Shown one piece after another: positions 15,322 to 23,372 of a DNA stretch of 34,212 nucleotides. The stretch spans positions 1-34,212 of the forward strand of contig NZ_JADEWY010000075.1 in the NCBI RefSeq assembly GCF_015207375.1. The letters run 5' to 3'. The translations under genes were made by a program, and so were the position numbers. Origin of the DNA: Coleofasciculus sp. LEGE 07092 (GTDB taxonomy: Bacteria > Cyanobacteriota > Cyanobacteriia > Cyanobacteriales > Coleofasciculaceae). Below the pieces are notes generated by a model, which was not told the origin of the DNA, did not search any database, and saw nothing but the letters and a program-made list of their open reading frames with translations. Numbering within the stretch: the stretch's first letter is position 1; the number at the start of each line of letters is the position of its first letter.

Positions 15322-15810
15322 CTAAATTTTCCGTAACAGCTTGGTGAATCCACACTCCACTATATCCATAGCCATCTCACCTGGCTTATCTACTCCCAAT
15401 TGATCGGTCTGAGTCAAATTGGTAGGAAAAAGATCTTGGATCTCATACTCGGCTCCAACGTTTCCATTCCCATCGTAAACAAAGAGCGTTGCTGTATAAC
15501 GTTTTTCTCTCGACTTGCTTGCTCCTCCAGAAAACGAGGTAGCATGGCACTCTTTGTACCAATCTGTTATTTTCTGTTGAGACCCTTCGTTACCGGCGGG
15601 ACAGTGGAAGGTAATGGCAGAACCATACTCGACACCCCCTGGAGTCGCGTGGGTTTGAGTCCTGCCATCCTTCATACAGCCAATAGCTGCGCTAGCCGCC
15701 GCCGCTTTCATTTCAATTTTCAGACCTGAACACTTCTGGATGACCAAATCTGGGATTTGATCAATGTCCAAGTAAAACATGGAATCCTGGTTATATTCAA
15801 TGTCCGCCAT
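15322..15810 (-). CDS. CIS tube-type protein (gp19/TIGR02241), second copy
   Basis: A 162-aa gp19-like protein. It begins MADIEYNQDSMFYLDIDQIP and contains QKCSGLKIEMKAAAA, a TPGGVEYGSAITFHCP strand, ITDWYKECH and a C-terminal DIVECGFTKLL strand. The start is supported by AGGAG upstream. It differs strongly from both neighbours: it lacks the KRG strand and carries a Cys/Met-rich middle, so it may form a specialised ring such as the tube start at the spike or the terminal ring, rather than the main tube. It is followed by the intercistronic hairpin at 15234-15276. Confidence 0.85.
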   Translation of the reverse strand: MADIEYNQDSMFYLDIDQIPDLVIQKCSGLKIEMKAAAASAAIGCMKDGRTQTHATPGGVEYGSAITFHCPAGNEGSQQKITDWYKECHATSFSGGASKSREKRYTATLFVYDGNGNVGAEYEIQDLFPTNLTQTDQLGVDKPGEMAMDIVECGFTKLLRKI

Positions 15811-15864
15811 GGGTCAACTCCTAGTTTATTTTTTAGAGGTTACTGGTATCAATGCGTAAACTTG

Positions 15865-16353
15865 CTACATAACGCGGGTCATGTTTTCACAAGTGATTGT
15901 CCAAGTTTCTTCGAGGGGCTTATTACTTTCTACCGATAATTCGGCAAGGCTGTAACTAGAGGGCCAAGCTTCTTTGATATCCCATTGGGCTACCAGTTCA
16001 TCATCATGGTCGTAGCAAAAGATACTGCCTGTTTTTTTGCTGTCTTTCCATTTTCCATTTCCTCCATCTGAAGGAGGAAGGCAGTCTTGGAACCATTTCC
16101 ACATCACCACACTGGCACTAGTGGCACTTGGACTAGAAATGGATACTGCCTCGAATGTTGAGATTTCTTCAAAGCCAGCCGAGTTAATCTGCCTGTACGA
16201 CTTCCCATCCTTACCAGAGCCTAGAGGAGCTGATTCTCCCGACACTTTGGGTTTGTTGGGTACAATCTTAACGCTTTTAAACACGAGTTCGCCTAGACCA
16301 TCGATATCTAAAGCAAAACTACTAGGGGCAAGTGGTTTTAATAAGTCAGCCAT
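15865..16353 (-). CDS. CIS tube-type protein (gp19/TIGR02241), first copy
   Basis: A 162-aa gp19-like inner tube protein, the first after the sheath gene. Family elements: SSFALDIDGLGELVFKSVK at the N-terminus, SAGFEEISTFEAVSISSPS, VVMWKWFQDCLPP and a C-terminal WPSSYSLAELSVESNKPLEE strand. AAGGAG lies 8 nt before the ATG. Its position right after the sheath is where the major tube subunit often lies in CIS loci, which makes it a good candidate for the main tube protein, but this is inference. Cytosolic, no signal peptide. Confidence 0.86.
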   Translation of the reverse strand: MADLLKPLAPSSFALDIDGLGELVFKSVKIVPNKPKVSGESAPLGSGKDGKSYRQINSAGFEEISTFEAVSISSPSATSASVVMWKWFQDCLPPSDGGNGKWKDSKKTGSIFCYDHDDELVAQWDIKEAWPSSYSLAELSVESNKPLEETWTITCENMTRVM

Positions 16354-16654
16354 ATTTTTAACTCCTTGTTGTCTATAATCAACCTTTTGTTTTTGGTCAG
16401 TTGCTTGTAGAACTTAACGAATTGACACAACAATTAACAGATGATCTACCTTCCTAGGCTTAGAGAACACTGTTATAGCATAAATTCCCACCTAAAACAT
16501 TTAAAAAATGTCAAGAAGCAATCCGGTTAGGTATTAGGCAAACTATAAGTTGAATGAAGCCCTATCACAGTCTTCTCTAACACCTAGATCCTGACCATGA
16601 TTTATCCCAGCTTGGTCAGGGCGAGATTACCCCGCCCCAACAAATGAGTTTAAC
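16354..16654. other. Intergenic region between sheath and first tube gene
   Basis: About 300 nt, the longest gap inside the minus-strand CIS arm. It holds the hairpin at 16591-16621 close behind the sheath stop, then A/T-rich sequence up to the tube ribosome-binding site. No coding frame with a start and ribosome-binding site is seen. A secondary promoter for the tube genes is plausible but not recognisable. Confidence 0.6.
16591..16621 (-). terminator. Hairpin just downstream of the sheath gene
   Basis: Perfect 8-bp inverted repeat CCTGACCA/TGGTCAGG with a 15-nt loop, 34-64 nt after the sheath stop on the minus strand. A second GC-rich arm pair (GGGCG/CGCCC) is adjacent at about 16619-16636. 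There is no U-run, so partial termination or 3'-end protection of the sheath mRNA is more likely than full termination. Confidence 0.45.
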
Positions 16655-18370
16655 CTATTGGTTTGGTGCCCACTGACTAATGCGGAAGATTACAAATTCA
16701 GCCGGACGGACTGGGCAGACGCCGACTTCTACATAGAGGCGACCGAGCATAATCGTCTCATGGGTGTTGAGTTCGGCATCGCACTTGACGTAAAACGATT
16801 CGGACGGCGACCCCCCGAACAAGGCACCTTCACGCCACAGCCGTTCCAGGAAATTGCTAACCGTGCGGCGCACCCGCGCCCATAAAACATAATCGTTTGG
16901 CTCAAACACCACCCACTGGGTGCCAATTTCAATCGATTTCTCGATGTAACTCAGTAAACGGCGGACACTGATATAGCGCCACTGCACGTTATCCGGTTCC
17001 ACCAAGGTACGAGCGCCCCAAACCTTATAGCCTCGGTTGTAATTAGCGAAGTTACGAATACAGTTGATACCCTTCGGGTTCAACAGTTCTTGCTCCCGCA
17101 TATTGGTGTCATACGCCAGACCGATTACGCCACGCGGAGTTTCATTAGCTGGTGCTTTAAACACACCCCGTGTCTCATCTGTGCGACACCAAATTCCCAT
17201 CATGTGACCGCAGGGCGGCACATAAATCGGGCGTCCACCATTGCGGGGATTTGCTACTTTAATCCAAGGATAGTAAAGCGCTCCGAACATAGAACGGCGA
17301 TTGAATTGTTTCAACCAGGCATCCACATCCTGGGGCTTTTGTTGTTCTGGGGAAACAGGGTTATCGCCTTTGCTCGGCTTGACAGGGGGTGAGTCGAGGA
17401 CTGCCATGCGGTAAGCAGGTCCTGGGAAGGAATTTTCGCACATACTCAGCATCATTTCCATGACACCATGAACCTGCTCTAAGCTCATTAAACCTTCCTG
17501 ATAAACCTTCATCAGGTCAGGACAAGCAATCATGGCGACTTCATCAATTTCAAAAATCCCCTGAGTCCCCGTGCGGTCATCCCGTTGTCCTTGCAAGTCC
17601 CGTGCAAAGTGCTCTGGATCAGAAATGTAGGGCGGCGGAGCAATTTCATACATCCCTGGCATCGGTCGCCGTGAAAGAGGCTGTCCGCTTTGAGAGAGGT
17701 CAGCTATCTGGATAAATTCAGAGCTATCAAGTGCCGTAACTACATACTCAGCCACCTGGGTATCCACTTCCGGATTCATCGTCAGGTGGTCGTATCGGTC
17801 GAGAACCTCTTCACCTCGAACCACAACCACGTTAAAGAATTCGCCGCTGTTGTAAGGGGGTTCGGCATCTTCGGGAGCATCTTCTGGCAGAGGTTTCGGC
17901 GTACTTTCCTCAATCACCACCCGCAGGCGCGGCTCGTCGGCACTTGGCAGTGTTAAAGCGCCACCTTCTTCTGACTGTGCTGGCTTGAGGGTAAATTGCA
18001 AGGATGGACGGTTGCCCGACGTTAAAATCTTGGTGCCAGTTTGCTCTACCGGCGGCGGCTCTGAACCGGGTAATTTAGTTCCAATACTAGTCACCCAACA
18101 GCGACCACCGCCATTCAAAAACCAGCCTTGAACAGAAAAGGGTAAGTAGGCATTGAAGTCAGTGAACCCATCCGAACCCTCTTTGCCAAAATACTCTAAG
18201 TATTGACCCCAATTGGTAATCAGCATGGGTTTAAATACTTCGGCGTCACCGCGTACATCTTCGGTGAAACCAATAAACCCAGCAACACTCATACTGATAC
18301 CATCAATTGGGCGACTGCCACGGTCTACTTCTTCAACGTAGACACCCGGTGCAAAATAATCCAGTGGCAT
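16655..18370 (-). CDS. CIS contractile sheath protein
   Basis: A 571-aa phage-tail-sheath family protein, the only sheath gene in the window. It forms the contractile outer layer around the tube. N-terminal hallmarks are YFAPGVYVEEVDRGSRPIDG, VAGFIGFT and the GGGRCWVTSIG segment near residue 90. A variable middle domain covers about 105-260. The C-terminal half has VPPCGHMMGIWCRTDETRGV, GVIGLAYDTN, LNPKGINCIRNF, the GYKVWGARTL motif and the terminal VCPVRPAEFVIFRISQW that interlocks subunits. The ATG is preceded by GGAGGAAG. Length is normal for one-sheath CIS, unlike PVC/AFP with three sheath genes. Confidence 0.95.
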   Translation of the reverse strand: MPLDYFAPGVYVEEVDRGSRPIDGISMSVAGFIGFTEDVRGDAEVFKPMLITNWGQYLEYFGKEGSDGFTDFNAYLPFSVQGWFLNGGGRCWVTSIGTKLPGSEPPPVEQTGTKILTSGNRPSLQFTLKPAQSEEGGALTLPSADEPRLRVVIEESTPKPLPEDAPEDAEPPYNSGEFFNVVVVRGEEVLDRYDHLTMNPEVDTQVAEYVVTALDSSEFIQIADLSQSGQPLSRRPMPGMYEIAPPPYISDPEHFARDLQGQRDDRTGTQGIFEIDEVAMIACPDLMKVYQEGLMSLEQVHGVMEMMLSMCENSFPGPAYRMAVLDSPPVKPSKGDNPVSPEQQKPQDVDAWLKQFNRRSMFGALYYPWIKVANPRNGGRPIYVPPCGHMMGIWCRTDETRGVFKAPANETPRGVIGLAYDTNMREQELLNPKGINCIRNFANYNRGYKVWGARTLVEPDNVQWRYISVRRLLSYIEKSIEIGTQWVVFEPNDYVLWARVRRTVSNFLERLWREGALFGGSPSESFYVKCDAELNTHETIMLGRLYVEVGVCPVRPAEFVIFRISQWAPNQ

Positions 18371-18442
18371 AGCTTAGTCTTCCTCCATTTAGTATTTAAA
18401 TAGGAAACAGTAAGGCAATCTATAAGGCAATCTATAAGCCTC

Positions 18443-18811
18443 CTACTCCGTTGAGGTCAGTGAAATTTTCTGAGACATAAGCGGTTCTCTGTGTCGGCTG
18501 AAAGGAACAGTTACTGTCACGTACAAAGCTGGACGGAAGGGAACCTCTAGTGCATTCCACAATGCTACTGCGTCTATCAGCCTACTCGTAGAAACCTCGA
18601 TCGGCAACATCCCATAACCGCGCAGTGCAGGAGCGAGTAGTCCTTCTGGTAGCAAGGGGTGACACAGGAGCAGTGTCAATGCCTCTGAAAACGGATATTG
18701 CTCACCTAAAGCAGTATAATCCCAACAGGTTACTACAAACGATACGTCAAACCAAAGGGGGGAATTATTACGATTAGTAAGCGTCTCTGTCTTTTGGGAA
18801 GTTTGTTGCAT
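18443..18811 (-). CDS. Short Pvc16-like (DUF4255-type) protein
   Basis: A 122-aa protein with PLWFDVSFVVTCWDY, EALTLLLCHPLLPEGLLAP and VPFRPALYVTVTVPFS, which match the central and C-terminal part of the DUF4255/Pvc16 N-terminal domain. The usual preceding ~50 residues (the LYLYQV block) are missing; instead there are 17 polar residues. The start at 18811 is the only sensible ATG, and the upstream DNA does not continue the domain. It may be a genuine short second cap-type protein or a truncated paralogue of the gene at 11345. It is the first gene of the minus-strand CIS arm, 72 nt ahead of the sheath gene, so it is probably expressed with it. Confidence 0.65.
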   Translation of the reverse strand: MQQTSQKTETLTNRNNSPLWFDVSFVVTCWDYTALGEQYPFSEALTLLLCHPLLPEGLLAPALRGYGMLPIEVSTSRLIDAVALWNALEVPFRPALYVTVTVPFSRHREPLMSQKISLTSTE

Positions 18812-19393
18812 CTGCTTGTTTTCCCCAATGTCATAGCAGTATAGATTTAGGCTGGATGAGTAAAAATACTGGGTCAGCCAAGGGGAGCTTTAGCCAAAGC
18901 AGTTAAGTGCAACCCCATCATATCTTGCCCACTTAGATAGATTAGACAGGCTTATTCCCGCTATTTATTAGACTTTAGTCGAAACTCTTTCTAGAAATCT
19001 ACCGTTCGTTTATTAAACTTTGAAAAATCTTAATTAAAGTTAAAGAATAAAGGGGATTTGCTTGTTTGACTCCTGATTGATTGTGCTAATTTTACCGATT
19101 GTAACGAATTAGCCATCTAGTCAATAGTTTTCGCTGCGTCGAGAGTGATCGGTATGCTAGAATCAGTGGTCATCATTCCTCTTGTTCGTAAGTTCTGCTT
19201 GCGATTAAATGGAGTTACAAAAAGTAAAATTGTTTTGTGGATAATAACCCAAGCAAACTTAACATTATTTAACAAAAACTCAAAAAAAATACAGGTATTT
19301 TATCAAGTCTACCTTTTTAACTTATGGGTAGCGAGTAATCGAATAAAGCTTCATTTGAATAAAAGCATAAAACGCAATTAGAGGGTTCTCATC
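18812..19393. other. Divergent promoter region of the two CIS arms
   Basis: A 582-nt gap between divergently read CIS arms, so promoters for both probably lie here. It is A/T-rich, especially from 18990 to 19130 and 19200 to 19380. I can see no convincing -35/-10 pair, no NtcA-type GTA-N8-TAC site and no strong inverted repeat. A 78-codon frame at 19145-19381 has no ribosome-binding site and a random composition, so it is not called. Confidence 0.6.
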
Positions 19394-20008
19394 ATGTCAC
19401 AACTGGTCAAAGCTCAACTGATTTCTACAGATGGTGGGGGAACCATCGAGTTTATGTTCAACCCCAACCAGTTGGCATTCACCCAGCAAATTAATTTGAC
19501 CAAAGATAGAGGAGCACGAACTGGTAGAGGACTTCCCAAAGTCAACTTCGCCTATCCAGAACCCGTTACCCTTAGCATTAATGACATTATCTTTGATACT
19601 TACGAAAAAGGTACAAATGTCATCAAGCATATCCAGCAATTTGAAAAAGCCGTTAATTTTGCTGAGTCAGGGGAAGGCAAAGAAAAGCGTCCACCCACTT
19701 ACGTGTTTACCTGGGGGTCTCAGAAGTATATTCGTTGCTTTATCACTAACCTTAGTTACAACCTGATTTTATTTTTGCCCGATGGTATGCCAGTACGAGC
19801 TAAAGTCAACCTGACCTTAGAAGAAATCGATGAATCTATCTCTCAACCTGCTATGGGGACTCCTCAGTCTAACGCTACACAACGTCAACAAGATAGTTTG
19901 CAAAATCGCAAGGCAGTTCTAAAACCCACTTCTGTTTCTGGTGCGCCGACTCCCGCATCGACACCAGGAGCAACCTCTGCTACAACGGACAATACAACCA
20001 GCTCCTAG
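19394..20008 (+). CDS. CIS spike-adaptor protein, Pvc7-like, without LysM
   Basis: A 204-aa protein whose first ~150 residues match the CIS tube/spike-adaptor family (Afp7/Pvc7, gp53-related): KAQLISTDGGGTIEFMFNPN at the start, a LPKVNFAYPEPVTLSINDI strand, RPPTYVFTWGSQKYIRCFIT and LPDGMPVRAKVNLTLEE. In the family this protein links the tube to the VgrG-like spike, usually through a C-terminal LysM domain. Here the LysM is absent, replaced by about 50 Ser/Thr/Pro/Ala-rich residues. The start has GAGGG upstream. First gene of the plus-strand CIS arm. The +1 frame continues the tail for another 25 or so codons of similar composition past the stop. Confidence 0.87.
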   Translation: MSQLVKAQLISTDGGGTIEFMFNPNQLAFTQQINLTKDRGARTGRGLPKVNFAYPEPVTLSINDIIFDTYEKGTNVIKHIQQFEKAVNFAESGEGKEKRPPTYVFTWGSQKYIRCFITNLSYNLILFLPDGMPVRAKVNLTLEEIDESISQPAMGTPQSNATQRQQDSLQNRKAVLKPTSVSGAPTPASTPGATSATTDNTTSS

Positions 20009-20086
20009 TTCAGTATCTCAAGCGGTACAACAGATACCTGGACAACCCCAAGATGGAGGTGCTTCAACATAGAGTATTGTTCAGCG
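20009..20086 (+). pseudogene. Possible frameshifted tail of the spike-adaptor gene
   Basis: Directly across the stop at 20006-20008, the +1 frame reads QPAPSSVSQAVQQIPGQPQD and a few more residues to a stop near 20071. Its Pro/Gln/Ser-rich composition continues the low-complexity tail of the Pvc7-like protein. A one-base indel, in the sample or in the assembly, could have shortened the protein. Low-complexity sequence makes this weak evidence. Confidence 0.25.
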
Positions 20087-20181
20087 ATCGCACCTAAAAA
20101 TTGGCAGCCATTAGCTGTAATCAACAAGATGTAATGATGACTTAATCTCCCCTACCCACCTATTGCACTTTAGAGGTCGAT

Positions 20182-22041
20182 ATGCCCCCAGTCACCTATG
20201 TAGCCGAGCCAATTTTAGACATTGATGGTCAGTTAGCGTCCAAAGCCTTACTGGACGACATTCTGGAAATTGCTGTAGACGAAAGCCTCCATCTCCCAGG
20301 AATGTTTACATTAGTCATCAAAAATGATTACTCGCCAGGGCGTACAGAAGACCTGATGTGGCGGCACGCCGGCTTATTCGAGATTGGTACATCGATTAAA
20401 ATTGGTTTCAGTTCTAGCACAACAGAAGCCCAGGAATTTGAGGAGGAGGATCGGGGTTACGTCATTCAAGGGGAAATTACAGCAATGGAATGTAACTTCA
20501 CCAGCGACTCCCAGGCACCAATGATTATTCGTGGTTATGATATCTCCCATCGTCTCTGGCGAGGACACTACAATCGATCCTTCCAGAACATGACAGATAC
20601 TGATATTGTTAATAAAATTGCTGGGGAAGTCGGAATACCCACAGGTAAGATTGATCAGACAGGCGGACCTTATGGATATGGGGATATCAATGGGTCTAAT
20701 GGTTACGTTTTTCAAGAAAATCAGACAAATTTAGAATTTTTGAGAGAACGGGCAGCTCGAAATGGCTTTGAGCTATTTGTTCAGGATGGCAAGCTAAACT
20801 TCCGCAAACCCAACGTTGATGAGTCTTTGGAACTGAAGTGGTTGAAAGAAGTACACAGTTTCCAGGTGAGAGTCAGCAGTGCCGAACAGATGAGTGATGT
20901 TGAGATACGGGGGTGGGACTATAGCCAGAAGCAACCCATTGTAGAGACAGCAAGTAACGGACAGGTATTTACAACTACAGATTATGGTAAAGGCTCTCAG
21001 ACCAGTACTAGCTTTAAAGGAAAACCGCCTACGCCGAAGCTGATAGTGGTAGACCAGCCCGTTTTCAATGCCCCAGAAGCCAAAACCATGGCTCAAGCTG
21101 CCTGCAATGAGTTAGTAGGAGAATTTGTCCAGGCTGATGCTACAGCACAGGGAAATCCTAAGGTTCGACCTGGGCGAGTCGTGAAACTCAAAGATCTGGG
21201 TAAGTACAGTGGTGAATACTATGTCACCGAAACTCGTCATCTATTCAATGAACGAGTTTACACCACAGAATTTACCGTGCGGGGCTTGCGGGGCGATAAT
21301 TTACCACCCATCCTGTCCCACAAAGCTCCCTTCCAGCCTGGACAAACTCTGTTAGTCGGCATTGTCACGGATAACAATGACCCCAATGGATGGGGACGAG
21401 TCAGAGTCAAATTTCCGACCCTTACGGAGGAACACGCTAGCTACTGGGCACGAGTAGTGGCAACAGGTGCAGGTTCAAGTCGAGGCTTGGACTGTTTGCC
21501 AGAAATTAATGATGAAGTGTTAGTCGCCTTTGAACATGGGGATATTCATCATCCTTATGTGATTGGTGGGGTTTGGAATGGTAAGGATAAACCCCCCGAA
21601 CCCGTGACTAATACCGTCATGGATGGCAAGGTGAGACTCCGGACGTTGAAAACTCGCACGGGTCATACATTACAGTTTGTAGAAGAGGATAAAGGAGGGA
21701 GTAAAAAAGGAGTTTATCTGGATACGGTATATGATCATCATTTATATCTGAATGATACTGAGCAATTTATTGAAGCGAAAACTAAAAATGGTCATTACCT
21801 ACGCTTAGACGATAAAAACAAAAAGGCAGAAGTCAAAAGTCAAGGAGGTCTTTATGTCCTCTTAGATGATGGTGGAAAAAAGATTGAAATTAAAAGTGGT
21901 GTAGCAACAATTACGATGAAACAAACAACGGGAGAAATTAATATCAGAGCTGGAACCAAACTCACTATAGACGCTGGGCAAATCGACATCACAGCCCCAG
22001 GCATTGTTAACGTTAAAGGTTCATTAATCAAGCTGAATTAG
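20182..22041 (+). CDS. VgrG/Pvc8-like baseplate spike
   Basis: A 619-aa central spike protein that sits below the tube and carries the PAAR tip. Residues about 1-380 form the gp27/GPD-like hub: MIIRGYDISHRLWRGH, TDTDIVNKIAGEVGI, FLRERAARNGFELFV and GEYYVTETRHLF. Residues about 395-475 are a phage_base_V OB domain with WGRVRVKFPTL, YWARVVATGAGSSRGL, PEINDEVLVAFEHGD and PYVIGGVWNGKDKPP. Residues about 480-619 are short repeats (LDDKNKK, LDDGGKKIEIKS, GEINIRAGTKLTIDAG) expected to form the triple-stranded needle. GAGGT precedes the ATG. No C-terminal toxin extension is present. Confidence 0.94.
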   Translation: MPPVTYVAEPILDIDGQLASKALLDDILEIAVDESLHLPGMFTLVIKNDYSPGRTEDLMWRHAGLFEIGTSIKIGFSSSTTEAQEFEEEDRGYVIQGEITAMECNFTSDSQAPMIIRGYDISHRLWRGHYNRSFQNMTDTDIVNKIAGEVGIPTGKIDQTGGPYGYGDINGSNGYVFQENQTNLEFLRERAARNGFELFVQDGKLNFRKPNVDESLELKWLKEVHSFQVRVSSAEQMSDVEIRGWDYSQKQPIVETASNGQVFTTTDYGKGSQTSTSFKGKPPTPKLIVVDQPVFNAPEAKTMAQAACNELVGEFVQADATAQGNPKVRPGRVVKLKDLGKYSGEYYVTETRHLFNERVYTTEFTVRGLRGDNLPPILSHKAPFQPGQTLLVGIVTDNNDPNGWGRVRVKFPTLTEEHASYWARVVATGAGSSRGLDCLPEINDEVLVAFEHGDIHHPYVIGGVWNGKDKPPEPVTNTVMDGKVRLRTLKTRTGHTLQFVEEDKGGSKKGVYLDTVYDHHLYLNDTEQFIEAKTKNGHYLRLDDKNKKAEVKSQGGLYVLLDDGGKKIEIKSGVATITMKQTTGEINIRAGTKLTIDAGQIDITAPGIVNVKGSLIKLN

Positions 22042-22073
22042 ATCAACCATTAAGATCAAAAAGGAGCAAAGTC

Positions 22074-22730
22074 ATGGGACAACCCGCAGCTAGAGTTGCT
22101 GACCCTGTAGCCCATCTCCCGCCTACATTAACACCGGGACCGGGTAGCCTCAATGTATTAATTGGCGGGAAACCAGCTTGGAGAGGCGTACCTGCCGCTT
22201 CTGCCGCTGTTCTCCAGTCTGCCAAAAAAGCCTCTGACGCCATCATTCAAACAGCAGTGGCAGCTTCCACCGCCGCCGCTGGTACGCCAGGAGCTCCTGT
22301 TGCTAAGGCAGCCGAGGAAGCAACCAAAGCGACGATGGCTGGAGTAATGGGTAGTCTCATTTCAAGTATGGCAAGTGCTGGAGCGGCGGCGGGCGCAGCG
22401 GCTGGAGGCATTGGGGCTACGGTGGATATCCATATCTGCACAACACCACTGCCTATCCCTCCCCATGGACCGGGTGTAGTCATTGACGGTAGCACCTCGG
22501 TGTTAATTAATGGACTGCCTGCTTGTTTCATGGGCAACACGGTTTTAGAAGCCTTAGGTCCACCGAATAAAATTAGTATGGGCTGTCCTACTGTTTTAAT
22601 TGGCAGTGGACCAGCAGTTAGTGTATCTGTAGATACCAGCGCCATGACAGCTCAGATGGAAGCTCAAGCTAGTCAAGCTGCCTCAGAAGCCAAGAAAAAA
22701 GCCGAAGAGGAACAGAAAAAGAAAGAGTAA
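22074..22730 (+). CDS. PAAR-repeat spike tip, Pvc10-like, with Ala-rich insert
   Basis: A 218-aa protein whose PAAR domain is split. Residues 1-38 hold PAARVADPVAHLPP and VLIGGKPAWRG; residues 118-178 hold DIHICTTPLPIPPHGPG, VLINGLPACFMGN and MGCPTVLIG. Candidate metal ligands are His14, His120, His131 and Cys171. Between the halves lies about 75 residues rich in Ala, Gly and Ser with hydrophobic helices, the second (about 88-115) nearly without charge. A Lys/Glu-rich tail ends the protein. The role is to sharpen the VgrG spike. Cyanobacterial PAAR proteins often carry such an insert; whether it touches membranes is unknown. AAGGAG lies upstream, 33 nt behind the VgrG gene. Confidence 0.9.
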   Translation: MGQPAARVADPVAHLPPTLTPGPGSLNVLIGGKPAWRGVPAASAAVLQSAKKASDAIIQTAVAASTAAAGTPGAPVAKAAEEATKATMAGVMGSLISSMASAGAAAGAAAGGIGATVDIHICTTPLPIPPHGPGVVIDGSTSVLINGLPACFMGNTVLEALGPPNKISMGCPTVLIGSGPAVSVSVDTSAMTAQMEAQASQAASEAKKKAEEEQKKKE

Positions 22731-22817
22731 AGCTAATGGACTTGACTTTTGGCGAATAGTTCTAATTTTTGAAACTTTTGTAAGGTAACGGCTATACTGC
22801 CGACCAAATCTCTAGAG

Positions 22818-23234
22818 ATGGCAGACATTACCAATAACCAGCATCGACCTCACCTAGGGATGGGACTGACATTCCCGTTACGGGTGAACTTACAGGGTAG
22901 CCCCCAACTGAGTTCCGACATCCGGAACATCGAAGAGTCGATTGGCATTATTCTTGGCACCAAACTGGGCGAACGGGTGTACCGACCCAATTTTGGATCG
23001 CGCCTGTTTGAACTTTCCTTTGCGCCGATGAACACCCAAACCCTATTGCTGATTCGGTTATATGTCGAGGAAGCCTTAAAAATGTGGGAACCTCGTATTA
23101 CTCTAGATGGGGTGTATACAGAGCCAGACCCAGTTCGCGCTAGAGTAGATATCATCATTGAATATCACCCTAAAGACGCTCACGATTCCCGCAGTTTGGT
23201 TCATCCGTTCTATCTACAGCCGTCTGGGGAATAG
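22818..23234 (+). CDS. Baseplate wedge protein, gp25/Pvc9-like
   Basis: A 138-aa GPW/gp25-family protein that starts sheath assembly at the baseplate. It has GMGLTFPLRV, a QLSSDIRNIEESIGIILGT helix, GERVYRPNFGSRLFELSF and the diagnostic WEPRI motif (the EPR loop that binds the sheath-initiating core bundle). Length is normal. The Shine-Dalgarno sequence is weak. It lies in the conserved order spike, tip, gp25, gp6-like, gp7-like. Confidence 0.93.
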   Translation: MADITNNQHRPHLGMGLTFPLRVNLQGSPQLSSDIRNIEESIGIILGTKLGERVYRPNFGSRLFELSFAPMNTQTLLLIRLYVEEALKMWEPRITLDGVYTEPDPVRARVDIIIEYHPKDAHDSRSLVHPFYLQPSGE

Positions 23235-23236
23235 TT

Positions 23237-23362
23237 AGTCATTGGTCATTCGTCATTAGTCAAACATTTGTTACATCTGTTATCAAATCCGCTGCCACAT
23301 TAGCCATTAGCTTTTCACTAAAGAATAAATGACAAAGGACAAAGGACAAAGGATAAATGACA
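23237..23362. repeat. Short tandem repeats ahead of the Pvc11-like gene
   Basis: Repeats of GTCATT with one-base variation (23239-23262) are followed, after about 60 nt, by four AAAGGAC-type heptamers (23331-23353). The gap between the gp25-like and Pvc11-like genes consists almost entirely of this simple sequence, which is common in filamentous cyanobacteria. Confidence 0.65.
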
Positions 23363-23372
23363 ACTAATCCCT

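Noticed and set aside
19145..19381. 78-codon plus-strand frame in the divergent CIS gap
   Set aside because: No ribosome-binding site, A/T-driven Lys/Asn/Ile/Leu composition and no recognisable domain; this region more likely holds promoters.
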